16,378 nt of DNA, taken from contig CAVAVU010000030.1 in assembly GCA_963592205.1 (NCBI GenBank), positions 1 to 16,378 of the forward strand, read 5' to 3'. Positions 1 to 8,798 of the stretch are shown here, one piece after another; position 1 is the stretch's first letter; each line of letters begins with the position of its first letter. The DNA is from Claveliimonas sp963592205 (lineage in GTDB: Bacteria; Bacillota; Clostridia; Lachnospirales; Lachnospiraceae). Both the position numbers and the translations under genes were made by a program. The notes beneath the pieces were generated by a model. The model did not search any database and was not told the DNA's origin. It saw only the letters and a program-made list of their open reading frames with translations.

Positions 1-52
1 GGCAGGAAAAATTTATATTTTTTCAATTGTCTACTTGACGGGGAGCAGTTCA

Positions 53-70
53 AATCAAACACTTTTGATT
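53..70. repeat. Short hairpin downstream of the CYTH gene
   Basis: AATCAAA (53-59) and TTTGATT (64-70) form a 7-bp stem with a 4-base loop, 16 bases beyond the minus-strand stop codon of the CYTH gene. There is no clear T-run on the minus strand after it, so it is at best a weak terminator. Nothing else is recognisable in bases 1-85. Confidence 0.3.
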
Positions 71-85
71 CATCACAGCCTTGTT

Positions 86-529
86 TTAACATTTGCTTAG
101 ATTGCTGTTGTGGTATTTGGAAGAAAATGTTACATCCTCGCCAAACCATTCCGGCGGTGTGAACTGATTTGCTTCTTCTTCATCTACAAATTCGACTTCT
201 GCTAAGATCAGCGGTGCCAGATCACCGTGAAAGATATCCAGCTCTATTTTATGACTGTCATCTAACGGAATCTCATGGCGTGTCTTGGTGATCAGCCGTC
301 CATCTACTTTTTCACGGAGATGTTCATAAGCGTCCTTTGTTAATGGAAGGTTGTATTCCTGGCGGACCATGAGACCGCCGGATTTGTAAGTGAGTTCATA
401 AGTATCGTTGTCTTTTCTAATGCGTACAACTGGAGCAGTGCAGAGATAACCCTGTTCCAGTTCTCTTGTCTTAGTAATATGTAAGTTATCCGGAATCTCC
501 GGGATCAGATATTTGCGTTCTATTTCCAT
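86..529 (-). CDS. CYTH domain protein (triphosphate tunnel metalloenzyme-like)
   Basis: The 147-residue protein begins MEIERKYL, the N-terminal ExExK signature of the CYTH superfamily (class IV adenylate cyclase / thiamine or inorganic triphosphatase). Alternating charged and hydrophobic strands follow, including RIRK near residue 37, ELTYKSGG near 45 and LAEVEF near 109, which fit the metal- and triphosphate-binding strands of the tunnel. Bacterial single-domain members of about 150 residues often act on inorganic triphosphate, but the substrate cannot be read from the sequence. The start is supported by AAGGAGAC just upstream on the minus strand. The gene stands alone, divergent from the DJ-1-like gene. 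Family assignment is firm; specific function is open. Confidence 0.85.
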   Translation of the reverse strand: MEIERKYLIPEIPDNLHITKTRELEQGYLCTAPVVRIRKDNDTYELTYKSGGLMVRQEYNLPLTKDAYEHLREKVDGRLITKTRHEIPLDDSHKIELDIFHGDLAPLILAEVEFVDEEEANQFTPPEWFGEDVTFSSKYHNSNLSKC

Positions 530-557
530 GAGTGTCTCCTTTTTATATTTCCATTTG

Positions 558-577
558 ATACTGCTGATATTCAGTAT
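558..577. promoter_or_regulatory. Palindrome in the divergent intergenic region
   Basis: ATACTG (558-563) and CAGTAT (572-577) form a perfect inverted repeat with an 8-base spacer, between the divergent CYTH and DJ-1-like genes. On the minus strand it includes TATACT, which resembles a -10 box, but no convincing -35 was found. It could be an operator or a weak hairpin in the CYTH leader. This is seen only as symmetry. Confidence 0.25.
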
Positions 578-654
578 ACACTTTCGTTTGCTTTTTTAGT
601 AGTAGTTTGATAAACTTATAAAGAAATATGAGACTATAAAGGTGGAGGACGACA

Positions 655-1206
655 ATGAAGAAAGTAGCAGTTCTGTTGGCAGATGGATTTGAAGAGATCG
701 AAGCACTGACTGTTGTAGATATACTTCGCAGAGCAAGCGTGTATGTAGATACCGTATCTATCACAGATGAGTACAAAGTCAGGGGTTCGCATGGAATTAA
801 TGTGCAGACCGAGGATCTGTTTGATGAAGTGAATTTTGTAGAGTTTGACATGATCGTGCTTCCGGGTGGTATGCCGGGTACGACCAATCTGGATGAACAT
901 CCGGGTGTGAAGAGAGTGGTAGAGGATTACGCTACATCCGGCAAATATGTAGCAGCGATCTGTGCGGCACCGAGTATTCTTGGCGGCATGGGACTGTTAA
1001 AGGGCAAGCGTGCAGCTTGTTATCCGTCAGTAGAGGATAAGCTGTCAGGTGCAGTAATCAGCAGACTTCCGGTGGTACAGGACGGTAATATCATCACCAG
1101 CCGTGGCATGGGAACAGCGATCGACTTTGCATTAAAGCTTACAGAGATCCTGTTTGACAGAGAAAAAGCAGAGGAACTTGCAGCATCCATCATTTACGAA
1201 TTATAA
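655..1206 (+). CDS. DJ-1/PfpI family protein (class I glutamine amidotransferase-like)
   Basis: This 183-residue protein of the DJ-1/YajL/ThiJ family starts KKVAVLLADGFEEIEA, the first beta strand plus the acidic loop (E13, E14, E16) that contacts the reactive cysteine. It has LPGGMPG at 69-75 and the nucleophile elbow AICAAPSIL with C103. The length matches bacterial DJ-1 proteins (180-200). Relatives have been reported as chaperones, glyoxalases or deglycases, and which applies here cannot be decided. GGTGGAGG lies 7 bases before the ATG. A weak 6-bp hairpin and 125 bases separate it from tig, so co-transcription is uncertain. Confidence 0.9.
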   Translation: MKKVAVLLADGFEEIEALTVVDILRRASVYVDTVSITDEYKVRGSHGINVQTEDLFDEVNFVEFDMIVLPGGMPGTTNLDEHPGVKRVVEDYATSGKYVAAICAAPSILGGMGLLKGKRAACYPSVEDKLSGAVISRLPVVQDGNIITSRGMGTAIDFALKLTEILFDREKAEELAASIIYEL

Positions 1207-1228
1207 AGACATTATAAAATACATAAAT

Positions 1229-1265
1229 CTATACTAGCCAAGCACAGAGGTTTGTGCTATACTAG
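1229..1265 (+). promoter_or_regulatory. Repeats and small hairpin upstream of tig
   Basis: The 9-mer CTATACTAG occurs twice in direct orientation (1229-1237 and 1257-1265), 28 bases apart. Between and overlapping them AGCACA (1241-1246) pairs with TGTGCT (1253-1258). Each 9-mer contains TATACT, which is close to a -10 box, but no good -35 stands 17 bases before either. The region probably carries the promoter of the tig-clp cluster, and the exact start is not readable. Confidence 0.35.
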
Positions 1266-1337
1266 TGCAATGAGTGTAATGTAAGATGCTTGTTCCTCAC
1301 CTACCGGGGAATGAGATAGAAATAGGAGGAAATGGCA

Positions 1338-2624
1338 ATGAGTTTACAGGTAGAAAATTTAGAGAAGAATATGGCGAAACTTACAATCGAAGTTCCAGCC
1401 AGTGAATTTGAGAAAGCACTTCAGAGCGCATACAACAAACAGAAGAAGAGTATCAGCGTTCCGGGATTCCGTAAAGGTAAAGTACCGCGTCAGATGGTAG
1501 AGAAGATGTACGGAGCAGAGATCTTTTATGAAGATGCAGCGAACGAACTGATCCCAACAGCATACGAAGAAGAACTGAAGAACTGCGATCTTGAGATCGT
1601 ATCCCGTCCGACAGTTGACATCGTTCAGATCAAGAAGGGTGAGAACTTCATCTTTACAGCAGAAGTAGCTGTTAAGCCAGAAGTTACACTTGGCGAGTAC
1701 AAGGGAATGGAAGTTGACAAGACATCTACCCGCGTAACACAGAAAGAAGTAGAAGCTAAGATTAAAGAAGAAGCTGAGAAGAATGCAAGAACTGTAACAG
1801 TTGAAGGACGTCCGGTACAGGATGGCGACGAAGTAATCCTTGACTTTGAAGGATTCGTTGACGGAGTAGCATTCGAAGGCGGAAAAGGTGAGAATTACCC
1901 ACTGACAATCGGTTCCGGATCATTCATCCCGGGATTCGAGGAGCAGTTAGTTGGTGTTGAGGCTGAGAAGGAAGTAGAAGTTAAGGTTACTTTCCCAGAG
2001 GAATACCATGCAGAAGAACTGAAGGGTAAAGATGCTGTATTCAAATGCACCGTTCACGAGATCAAAGAGAAACAGATTCCGGAGATCGATGATGAATTCG
2101 CAGCAGAAGTATCTGAGTTCGATACATTAGATGAATACAAAGCTGATGTTAAGGCTAAGATCAAAGAGCAGAAAGAAAATGAAGGCAAGCAGAAGAAGGA
2201 AGACCAGGCTGTAGAGAAGGCTGTAGCTAACGCTACAATGGAGATTCCGGAAGCTATGATTGACGAGCAGGTTCGCCAGATGGTAAATGAATTCGCTCAG
2301 AATATGCAGTATCAGGGAATCAGCTTCGAGCAGTACTGCCAGATCACAGGCATGACTCTGGAGAAGGTTCAGGAAGAGACTCGTCCACAGGCTGTTAAGC
2401 GTATCGAGACCCGTCTGGTTCTGGAAGCTATTGCCAAGGCTGAGAACATCGAAGTTACAGAAGAAAGACTGGATGAAGAGATTCAGAAGATGGCAGAGTC
2501 TTACAACATGGAAGCTGATAAGCTGAAAGAGCTTATGGGCGAAGAAGAGAAGAAGCAGATGAAGGAAGACATCGCCGTTCAGGATGCAGTTACATTCCTG
2601 GTAGAGAACGCTGTAGAGAAATAA
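1338..2624 (+). CDS. tig: Trigger factor, ribosome-associated chaperone / peptidyl-prolyl isomerase
   Basis: Trigger factor binds next to the polypeptide exit tunnel and shields nascent chains. From the chosen start the protein is 428 residues. The N-terminal ribosome-binding domain carries PGFRKGKVP at 42-50, the signature that docks on the ribosome. An FKBP-type isomerase domain follows at about 145-240 (VILDFEGFVDG, IPGFEEQL), then a long Glu/Lys-rich helical C-terminal chaperone domain. An ATG at 1332 is in the same frame, but AGGAGGA ends only one base before it; the ATG at 1338 has a 7-base spacing, so I take 1338. GAA/GAG- and AAG-rich codon use suggests high expression. It is first of the protein quality-control cluster and 48 bases before clpP. 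Confidence 0.97.
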   Translation: MSLQVENLEKNMAKLTIEVPASEFEKALQSAYNKQKKSISVPGFRKGKVPRQMVEKMYGAEIFYEDAANELIPTAYEEELKNCDLEIVSRPTVDIVQIKKGENFIFTAEVAVKPEVTLGEYKGMEVDKTSTRVTQKEVEAKIKEEAEKNARTVTVEGRPVQDGDEVILDFEGFVDGVAFEGGKGENYPLTIGSGSFIPGFEEQLVGVEAEKEVEVKVTFPEEYHAEELKGKDAVFKCTVHEIKEKQIPEIDDEFAAEVSEFDTLDEYKADVKAKIKEQKENEGKQKKEDQAVEKAVANATMEIPEAMIDEQVRQMVNEFAQNMQYQGISFEQYCQITGMTLEKVQEETRPQAVKRIETRLVLEAIAKAENIEVTEERLDEEIQKMAESYNMEADKLKELMGEEEKKQMKEDIAVQDAVTFLVENAVEK

Positions 2625-2672
2625 GTCATCCGGTTATTGCATTAACAGGTCAATATATAGGAGGCATGTAAC

Positions 2673-3257
2673 ATGAGTTTAGTACCTTACGTCATTGAAC
2701 AGACAAGTCGTGGAGAACGCTCGTATGACATCTATTCAAGATTATTAAAAGACAGAATTATTTTCCTCGGTGAGGAAGTAACAGATGTGGCTGCCAATAT
2801 TATCGTGGCGCAGCTTCTGTTCCTGGAAGCAGAGGATCCGGATAAGGATATCCATCTGTATATCAACAGTCCGGGAGGTTCTGTAACAGCCGGACTTGCT
2901 ATTTACGATACAATGCAGTACATTAAATGCGATGTAGCTACATACTGTATGGGTATGGCAGCAAGTATGGGATCTTTCCTGTTATCAGGAGGAACCAAGG
3001 GCAAACGGTATGCAATGCCTAACTCTGAGATTATGATCCACCAGCCATCCGGCGGCGCTCAGGGACAGGCAACGGAGATTCAGATTGCCGCAGAGCATAT
3101 TCTGAAGATCCGCACCAGATTGAATCAGATTCTGGCGGAGAATACCGGTCAGCCTCTGGATGTGATCCGTATTGATACCGAGCGCGATAATTTCATGAGC
3201 GCAGAAGAAGCCAAAGAGTACGGATTGATCGACGAAGTAATCAAAAACCGCAAATAA
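2673..3257 (+). CDS. clpP: ATP-dependent Clp protease proteolytic subunit
   Basis: ClpP forms the tetradecameric serine protease barrel fed by ClpX. The 194-residue protein has the canonical length and the full catalytic triad at the classic positions: S98 in GMAASMGS, H123 in MIHQPSGG and D172 in DTERDN. The oxyanion region SPGGSV lies at 66-71. The short N-terminus MSLVPYVIEQTSRGER matches clostridial ClpP, where the N-terminal loops gate the pore. AGGAGG stands 8 bases before the ATG. It lies between tig and clpX, its unfoldase partner, with 84 bases and a hairpin before clpX. Confidence 0.98.
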   Translation: MSLVPYVIEQTSRGERSYDIYSRLLKDRIIFLGEEVTDVAANIIVAQLLFLEAEDPDKDIHLYINSPGGSVTAGLAIYDTMQYIKCDVATYCMGMAASMGSFLLSGGTKGKRYAMPNSEIMIHQPSGGAQGQATEIQIAAEHILKIRTRLNQILAENTGQPLDVIRIDTERDNFMSAEEAKEYGLIDEVIKNRK

Positions 3258-3268
3258 GCATTCATGCA

Positions 3269-3301
3269 GTAGACGCAGCGCGCTTGGCGGGCTGCGTCTG
3301 T
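3269..3301 (+). terminator. Hairpin between clpP and clpX (attenuator or processing site)
   Basis: AGACGCAGC (3271-3279) pairs perfectly with GCTGCGTCT (3291-3299). Inside, a G-G mismatch is followed by CGC/GCG closing a TTG loop. The following bases are GTGTGGTTATG, with no real T-run, so full termination is unlikely. A partial attenuator or an RNA stability element that adjusts the clpP:clpX ratio is more plausible. Confidence 0.5.
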
Positions 3302-3341
3302 GTGGTTATGAGAATGATATTGAAATGAGAGGTGACAGAGC

Positions 3342-4595
3342 ATGGCAGGAAGACTTGATGATCAGATCAGATGTTCATTTTGCAATAAACCGCAGTCCCA
3401 GGTCCGCAAGCTGATCGCAGGACCAGAGGGATCATATATCTGTGATGAATGTGTAGAGGTTTGCACAGAGATACTGGAAGAAGAACTGGAATACGAAGAA
3501 GGCAAAGGACCTTTCGATGACATTACGTTGTACAAACCAGAAGAAATCAAAGCATTTCTTGATGAGTATGTGATCGGTCAGGAACAGGCAAAAAAGGTTC
3601 TTTCCGTAGCGGTGTATAATCACTATAAACGTATTATGGCTCAGAAAGATCTGGGCGTAGAATTAAATAAGAGTAATATTCTGATGCTGGGACCGACCGG
3701 ATGTGGTAAGACACTTCTGGCGCAGTCATTGGCTAAGATTTTGAATGTGCCATTTGCCATTGCTGATGCGACAGCATTGACAGAGGCTGGATATGTAGGA
3801 GAAGATGTAGAGAATATTCTTCTGAAGATCATTCAGGCAGCAGATGGCGACATCGAGCGTGCAGAATATGGTATTATCTACATTGATGAGATTGATAAGA
3901 TTACGAGAAAATCTGAGAATCCATCCATTACCCGTGATGTGTCCGGTGAAGGTGTACAGCAGGCATTGCTGAAGATTCTGGAAGGCACGATTGCGAATGT
4001 ACCGCCACAGGGTGGAAGAAAGCATCCACATCAGGAACTGATCCAGATCGATACGACCAACATCCTCTTTATCTGTGGTGGAGCATTTGAAGGTCTGGAT
4101 AAGATTATCGAGACTCGTATCGATAAGAAGTCTATCGGATTTAATCAGGAGATTGCAGAGAAGCACGAGGACAGCGTGGATCGACTGCTGAAGCAGGTGC
4201 TTCCGCAGGATCTGGTGAAGTTTGGTATTATTCCGGAGTTAGTTGGTCGTGTGCCGGTTACGGTATCTTTGGAAATGTTAGATAAGAAAGCATTGATCCG
4301 AATCCTTACAGAGCCTAAGAACGCAATCGTAAAACAGTACCAGAAGCTTCTGGAACTGGACGGAGTAGATCTGCAATTCGATGATAAAGCACTGGAAGCG
4401 ATTGCAGAGACGACTCTGAAACGTCGGACAGGAGCAAGAGGACTCCGGGCGATCATGGAGAATGTGATGATGGATACGATGTATAAGGCACCGTCTGAGA
4501 AAGCTCTCAAGACATGCCGGATTACCGAAGATGTGGTAAATGGTACAGCCGATCCGATCTATGAATATGACACATTGAATACTGAAAGTGCATAA
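3342..4595 (+). CDS. clpX: ATP-dependent Clp protease ATP-binding subunit ClpX
   Basis: ClpX is the AAA+ unfoldase that feeds tagged substrates to ClpP. The 417-residue protein has an N-terminal C4 zinc-binding domain (C11, C14, C34, C37), Walker A GPTGCGKT (117-124), the pore loop GYVGEDVE (150-157), Walker B IIYIDEID (178-185), the GGRKHPH loop near 224-230 and the ClpP-docking tripeptide IGF (265-267). The sensor-2 region GARGLRAI is near the C-terminus. All functional motifs are intact. AGAGGTGA precedes the ATG. It lies downstream of clpP and upstream of lon, from which it is separated by a GC-rich hairpin. Confidence 0.98.
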   Translation: MAGRLDDQIRCSFCNKPQSQVRKLIAGPEGSYICDECVEVCTEILEEELEYEEGKGPFDDITLYKPEEIKAFLDEYVIGQEQAKKVLSVAVYNHYKRIMAQKDLGVELNKSNILMLGPTGCGKTLLAQSLAKILNVPFAIADATALTEAGYVGEDVENILLKIIQAADGDIERAEYGIIYIDEIDKITRKSENPSITRDVSGEGVQQALLKILEGTIANVPPQGGRKHPHQELIQIDTTNILFICGGAFEGLDKIIETRIDKKSIGFNQEIAEKHEDSVDRLLKQVLPQDLVKFGIIPELVGRVPVTVSLEMLDKKALIRILTEPKNAIVKQYQKLLELDGVDLQFDDKALEAIAETTLKRRTGARGLRAIMENVMMDTMYKAPSEKALKTCRITEDVVNGTADPIYEYDTLNTESA

Positions 4596-4608
4596 ATGTG
4601 CAGAATCA

Positions 4609-4640
4609 GGGGCGGGGCAGAATATAACTCCGCCCCTTTC
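4609..4640 (+). terminator. GC-rich hairpin between clpX and lon
   Basis: GGGGCGG (4609-4615) pairs perfectly with CCGCCCC (4630-4636), extendable by a G-T and a G-C pair, and is followed by TTTC. The T-run is short, so this may be a leaky terminator that lowers read-through from clpX into lon. No separate lon promoter was identified in the remaining 36 bases. Confidence 0.6.
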
Positions 4641-4676
4641 ATAATAAATACCGATGAGTAGACAGGAGTGACAGGA

Positions 4677-7022
4677 ATGAACGAAATCAGTATGCCTGTA
4701 GTTGCATTGCGAGGACTTACCATTCTCCCTGAGATGGTAGTTCATTTTGATGTGAGCAGAGAATGCTCGATCAATGCTGTCAATGCGGCTATGGAAGAGG
4801 AAGGACAGAAAATCTTTCTGACAACTCAGAAAGATCCGGATATAGAAGTGCCGAAAGCAGAAGATCTTCATAAGATTGGATGTGTGGCCGTAATTAAGCA
4901 GATCATTAAATTGCCGAAGAATATTCTGCGTGTACTGGTTGCAGGAGAATACCGTGCAGAGTTTACGGAACTTGAGATGACTGATCCGTATTATCGGGCT
5001 AAGATCAATGAACTGCCGGATGAAAACCGACTGGGTGATCTGGTGGCTGCTCAGGCAGATAATCCAAGGATTCAGGGAATGTGCAGAAGTCTGCAGGAAT
5101 TATATAATAATTTTATTATGTGGCATCCAAAATATCCGCGGGATATGGTAAGGCAGATCAGTGAATACAGGGACCTGCATAAGCTGGTGGATGCTGTTGC
5201 TGCCAACGTACCGCTGCATTATACGGATCTGCAGGATATTCTGGAAGAGCGTGATCTGATGGAACGGTATGATCTGCTGTCGTATAAGCTGGTTCATGAG
5301 ATTCAGGTTATGAATATCAAAGAAGAAATCCAGAATAAGGTAAAAGAACGCGTAGACAAACATCAGCGCGATTATATTTTAAGAGAGCAGTTGAAACTGA
5401 TCCGGGAAGAACTAGGCGAAGAGAGCACGGTATCGGATGCAGATGAATTCAAGGAGAAGGCTGAGAAGCTGAATGCACCGGAGGAAGTAAAGGAAAAGCT
5501 TCTGAAGGAGATAGCCAGATTCAGAAGTTCGATGAACAGCCCGGCGGAAAATGGTGTGATCCGTACATATATTGAGACAATGCTGGAGACGCCTTGGGAT
5601 ACTGTGTCTGAGGACTGCCATGATATTGTAAGGGCAAGGGAGATTCTTGATCGGGATCATTACGGTCTGGAACAGGTAAAAGAACGTGTACTGGAATTTC
5701 TTGCAGTCCGTGCACTGGCAGAGAAGGGTAACAGTCCGATCCTGTGTCTGGTAGGACCTCCGGGAACCGGTAAGACATCCATTGCCAGATCACTTGCAAC
5801 AGCACTGGATAAGAAATACGTGCGCATTTCGCTGGGCGGCGTGCGCGATGAGGCAGAAATCCGTGGACACCGTAAGACCTATGTAGGCGCAATGCCGGGA
5901 CGTATTGCCAATGGATTAAAGACAGCCGGTGTGAAGAATCCGCTGATGTTGTTAGATGAGATCGATAAGGTCAGCAATGACTATAAGGGAGATACATTTT
6001 CTGCACTGCTGGAGGTTCTGGACAGTGAGCAGAATAATAAATTCCGGGATCATTATCTGGAAGTGCCGCTGGATCTGTCGGAGGTGTTTTTTGTGACAAC
6101 AGCGAATACTCTGCAGACCATTCCAAGACCGCTGCTTGACCGTATGGAAGTCATCGAGATCAGCAGCTATACGGATAATGAGAAGGCGCATATTGCAATG
6201 GAACATTTGATTCCAAAGCAATTGAAGAAGCACGGTATCAAACCGGAACAGCTTACCATCAGCAAAGGAGCTGTTGAAAAGATTGCCCGCAGTTATACGA
6301 GAGAAGCAGGCGTGCGTCAGTTGGAGCGCAAGATCGGTGAGATCTGCAGAAAGTCAGCCCGTGAGATCCTGGAAGACAAGAAGAACAGAATCCGCGTGAC
6401 AGAGACCAACCTGCATAAATATCTCGGAAAAGAGAAATACCAGTATCAGATGGCAAATGAGACAGATGAAGTGGGAATTGTCCGTGGACTTGCATGGACC
6501 AGTGTAGGTGGTGTTACACTTCAGATTGAAGTGAATGTAATGCCTGGCAAGGGTCAGATCATCCTGACCGGAAAGTTGGGAGATGTGATGAAGGAATCTG
6601 CCCGCACCGGTATCAGTTATATCCGTTCGATCGGGGAGAGTTATGGACTGGATGAGGATTATTTTGAAAAGCACGATATCCACATCCATATTCCGGAAGG
6701 AGCAGTGCCAAAAGACGGACCATCAGCCGGAATTACCATGGCTACGGCAATTCTGTCAGCAGTCACAGGACGCAAGGTACATGCGAATGTTGCAATGACA
6801 GGAGAGATTACACTGCGTGGAAGAGTACTGCCGATCGGCGGAGTTAAAGAGAAGCTTCTGGCAGCTAAGAATGCAGGCATTCAGAAAGTACTTGTGCCTG
6901 TAGATAATGAAAGAGATGTAAAGGAATTATCAACAGAGATAACCAAGGGGCTTGAGATAGTACCGGTATCCACTATGGAAGAAGTACTGGAACATGCACT
7001 CGTGAAAGGAGAGACCGAATGA
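4677..7022 (+). CDS. lon: ATP-dependent protease Lon
   Basis: Lon is a single-chain AAA+ serine protease that degrades misfolded and regulatory proteins in the cytoplasm. From the chosen start it has 781 residues, normal for the LonA class. It has an N-terminal substrate-binding domain (about 1-200, opening ISMPVVALRGLTILP), a coiled-coil segment (about 200-260), Walker A GPPGTGKT (360-367), Walker B LLDEID with D427-E428, and a C-terminal protease domain with S683 in KDGPSAG and K726 in GGVKEK. The 43-residue Ser-Lys spacing matches LonA. A GTG at 4668 is in frame, but AGGAGTG (4664-4670) is correctly placed only for the ATG at 4677. The stop overlaps the engB start by 4 bases. Confidence 0.97.
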   Translation: MNEISMPVVALRGLTILPEMVVHFDVSRECSINAVNAAMEEEGQKIFLTTQKDPDIEVPKAEDLHKIGCVAVIKQIIKLPKNILRVLVAGEYRAEFTELEMTDPYYRAKINELPDENRLGDLVAAQADNPRIQGMCRSLQELYNNFIMWHPKYPRDMVRQISEYRDLHKLVDAVAANVPLHYTDLQDILEERDLMERYDLLSYKLVHEIQVMNIKEEIQNKVKERVDKHQRDYILREQLKLIREELGEESTVSDADEFKEKAEKLNAPEEVKEKLLKEIARFRSSMNSPAENGVIRTYIETMLETPWDTVSEDCHDIVRAREILDRDHYGLEQVKERVLEFLAVRALAEKGNSPILCLVGPPGTGKTSIARSLATALDKKYVRISLGGVRDEAEIRGHRKTYVGAMPGRIANGLKTAGVKNPLMLLDEIDKVSNDYKGDTFSALLEVLDSEQNNKFRDHYLEVPLDLSEVFFVTTANTLQTIPRPLLDRMEVIEISSYTDNEKAHIAMEHLIPKQLKKHGIKPEQLTISKGAVEKIARSYTREAGVRQLERKIGEICRKSAREILEDKKNRIRVTETNLHKYLGKEKYQYQMANETDEVGIVRGLAWTSVGGVTLQIEVNVMPGKGQIILTGKLGDVMKESARTGISYIRSIGESYGLDEDYFEKHDIHIHIPEGAVPKDGPSAGITMATAILSAVTGRKVHANVAMTGEITLRGRVLPIGGVKEKLLAAKNAGIQKVLVPVDNERDVKELSTEITKGLEIVPVSTMEEVLEHALVKGETE

Positions 7023-7633
7023 TTATTCGAAGCCTGGAACTGGAAACCGTATGCGGAATCACCAGTACATTGCCGGACAATACATTGCCGGAGATCGCAT
7101 TTGCAGGAAAGTCAAATGTAGGTAAATCATCATTAATTAACGGACTGATGAACCGCAAATCATTTGCCCGTACATCGGCAACCCCCGGTAAGACACAGAC
7201 GATTAATTTTTACAATATTAATCAGGAATTATACCTGGTTGACCTGCCAGGTTACGGTTATGCAAAGGTATCAGAGCAGGAAAAGAAGAAATGGGGACAG
7301 ATGATCGAGCGTTATCTGCATCAGTCGAAGCAGCTGCGTGCAGTGTTTTTGCTGATAGATATCCGTCATGCGCCATCCGCCAATGATAAAATGATGTATG
7401 ACTGGATTCTGTCGCAGGGTTATCAGCCGATTATCATAGCGACAAAGCTTGATAAACTGAAGCGCAGTCAGGTGCAGAAACAGGTCAAAGTAGTCAGACA
7501 GGGACTTGGGTTAAGTAAAGACAGCATCCTGATTCCATTTTCAGCAGTGACCAAGCAGGGACGGGATGAGATCTGGGATCTGGCAGAAGAGATCTGTGGA
7601 TTGAAAGAATTAGAAGAAGGCGCAGACGAATAG
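7019..7633 (+). CDS. engB: Ribosome biogenesis GTPase EngB/YsxC
   Basis: A TRAFAC-class GTPase needed for late assembly of the large ribosomal subunit. The 204 residues carry all G motifs: G1 GKSNVGKS (30-37), G2 TPGKT (55-59), G3 DLPG (75-78) and G4 TKLD (142-145), with FSAV near 174 as G5. The start ATG overlaps the lon stop in the ATGA arrangement, with AGGAGA inside the end of lon, so the two are translationally coupled. The lon-engB order is conserved in Bacillus and Clostridia (there named ysxC), which supports the call. Confidence 0.97.
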   Translation: MIIRSLELETVCGITSTLPDNTLPEIAFAGKSNVGKSSLINGLMNRKSFARTSATPGKTQTINFYNINQELYLVDLPGYGYAKVSEQEKKKWGQMIERYLHQSKQLRAVFLLIDIRHAPSANDKMMYDWILSQGYQPIIIATKLDKLKRSQVQKQVKVVRQGLGLSKDSILIPFSAVTKQGRDEIWDLAEEICGLKELEEGADE

Positions 7634-7652
7634 AAGCTCAGGAGGCAAGAAT

Positions 7653-8789
7653 ATGGGTGTAAAAGAAGATCTTGGCGATACCAGACCTTACTGGAAGGTT
7701 CTGGTCAGCCTGGTATTTAGCCTGACAGCGACCGTATTGTTTATATATGTGGGACTTAAGGTCATTTTCTACTTTATGCCGTTTGTAATCGGATGGCTGC
7801 TGTCCGTAATCGCAAGTCCGCTGGTGACATTTCTGGAAAAGAAATTAAAAATCATGAAACGACTTGGCTCGGCAATCACGATTATTCTGGTACTTGCGTT
7901 ATGCATTGGACTGATTTATCTGGTGATCAGCCAGATATGGGAAGAAATCTCAGTATTAATCCATAATTTTCCGAGCATGTACCATGATCTGGAGCGTGGA
8001 TTAAACCAGATCGGGACACAGGGAAATACTCTTTTTGAACGCTTCCCGGAACAGATGCAGAACAGTTGGGCAGCGTTGATGAACAATTTAGATGATACGG
8101 TATCTTCGCTGATCGGACGTGTTGGAGAGCCTACTATCGAAGTGGCAGGAAATGTGGCAAAGAGGATTCCATCCGTGCTGATCGGAACGATCGTAGCCTT
8201 TGTGTCTGCATATTTCTTTATTGCGGATAAGGAGAATCTGGGAGAATGGGTGAAAAAAGTAGTACCAAAGTCCATTACCAGCAGAATGCTTCTGGTAGGT
8301 GAGAATCTGAAATATGCCATGGGCGGATATTTCAAGGCACAGTTCAAGATTATGGGCGTTGTATTTGCCATTTTATTGGCTGGCTTCGCGTTGATGCAGA
8401 TTCGTTTTTCAATACTGTTGGCGATTGCCATTGCATTTCTGGATTTTTTACCGTTTTTTGGAACAGGAACGGCATTGATTCCGTGGGCGATTTATAAATT
8501 TCTGGTAGGGGATTACAAGATGGTGGTTGCACTGGTCATTCTATATGGTGTTACACAGTTGGTACGACAGTTGATTCAGCCGAAACTGGTAGGTGATTCT
8601 ATGGGATTAAATCCATTGTATACACTGTTTTTGCTGTATCTCGGATACCGGGTTGGTAGTGTATTGGGAATGATCTTTGCGGTGCCGGTTGGACTGATTC
8701 TGCTGAATCTGTATCAGGCAGGCGCATTTGATTATATTCTGGATGATGTGAAGATTCTGGTAGAAGGAATATTGAGTCTGAGAGAATAA
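7653..8789 (+). CDS. AI-2E family transporter (PerM/UPF0118), multi-pass membrane protein
   Basis: The 378-residue protein has the layout of the AI-2E/PerM family: two adjacent N-terminal membrane helices (about 16-55), a third near 72-94, a soluble amphipathic region (about 95-170), then helices from about 172 onward, including AFLDFLPFFGTGTALIPW. The family motif QLIRQ/QLVRQLIQPKLVGDSMGLNPL near 300 is clear. Members have been linked to autoinducer-2 export and to sodium-proton antiport; the substrate here is unknown. AGGAGG lies 7 bases before the ATG and only 19 bases separate it from engB, so it is probably the last gene of that operon. It is followed by a strong terminator. Confidence 0.88.
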   Translation: MGVKEDLGDTRPYWKVLVSLVFSLTATVLFIYVGLKVIFYFMPFVIGWLLSVIASPLVTFLEKKLKIMKRLGSAITIILVLALCIGLIYLVISQIWEEISVLIHNFPSMYHDLERGLNQIGTQGNTLFERFPEQMQNSWAALMNNLDDTVSSLIGRVGEPTIEVAGNVAKRIPSVLIGTIVAFVSAYFFIADKENLGEWVKKVVPKSITSRMLLVGENLKYAMGGYFKAQFKIMGVVFAILLAGFALMQIRFSILLAIAIAFLDFLPFFGTGTALIPWAIYKFLVGDYKMVVALVILYGVTQLVRQLIQPKLVGDSMGLNPLYTLFLLYLGYRVGSVLGMIFAVPVGLILLNLYQAGAFDYILDDVKILVEGILSLRE

Positions 8790-8798
8790 ATATAAGGA

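Noticed and set aside
2666..2671. ATG directly followed by TAA just before clpP
   Set aside because: A start-stop pair is possible, but the AGGAGG spacing (1 base) fits only the clpP ATG at 2673.
4278..4871. Minus-strand open frame of 197 codons over the end of clpX and start of lon
   Set aside because: It crosses the clpX terminator hairpin and both genes, and has the composition of an antisense shadow.
7916..8431. Minus-strand open frame of 171 codons inside the AI-2E family gene
   Set aside because: It lies wholly antisense to a convincing membrane protein gene and shows no domain.
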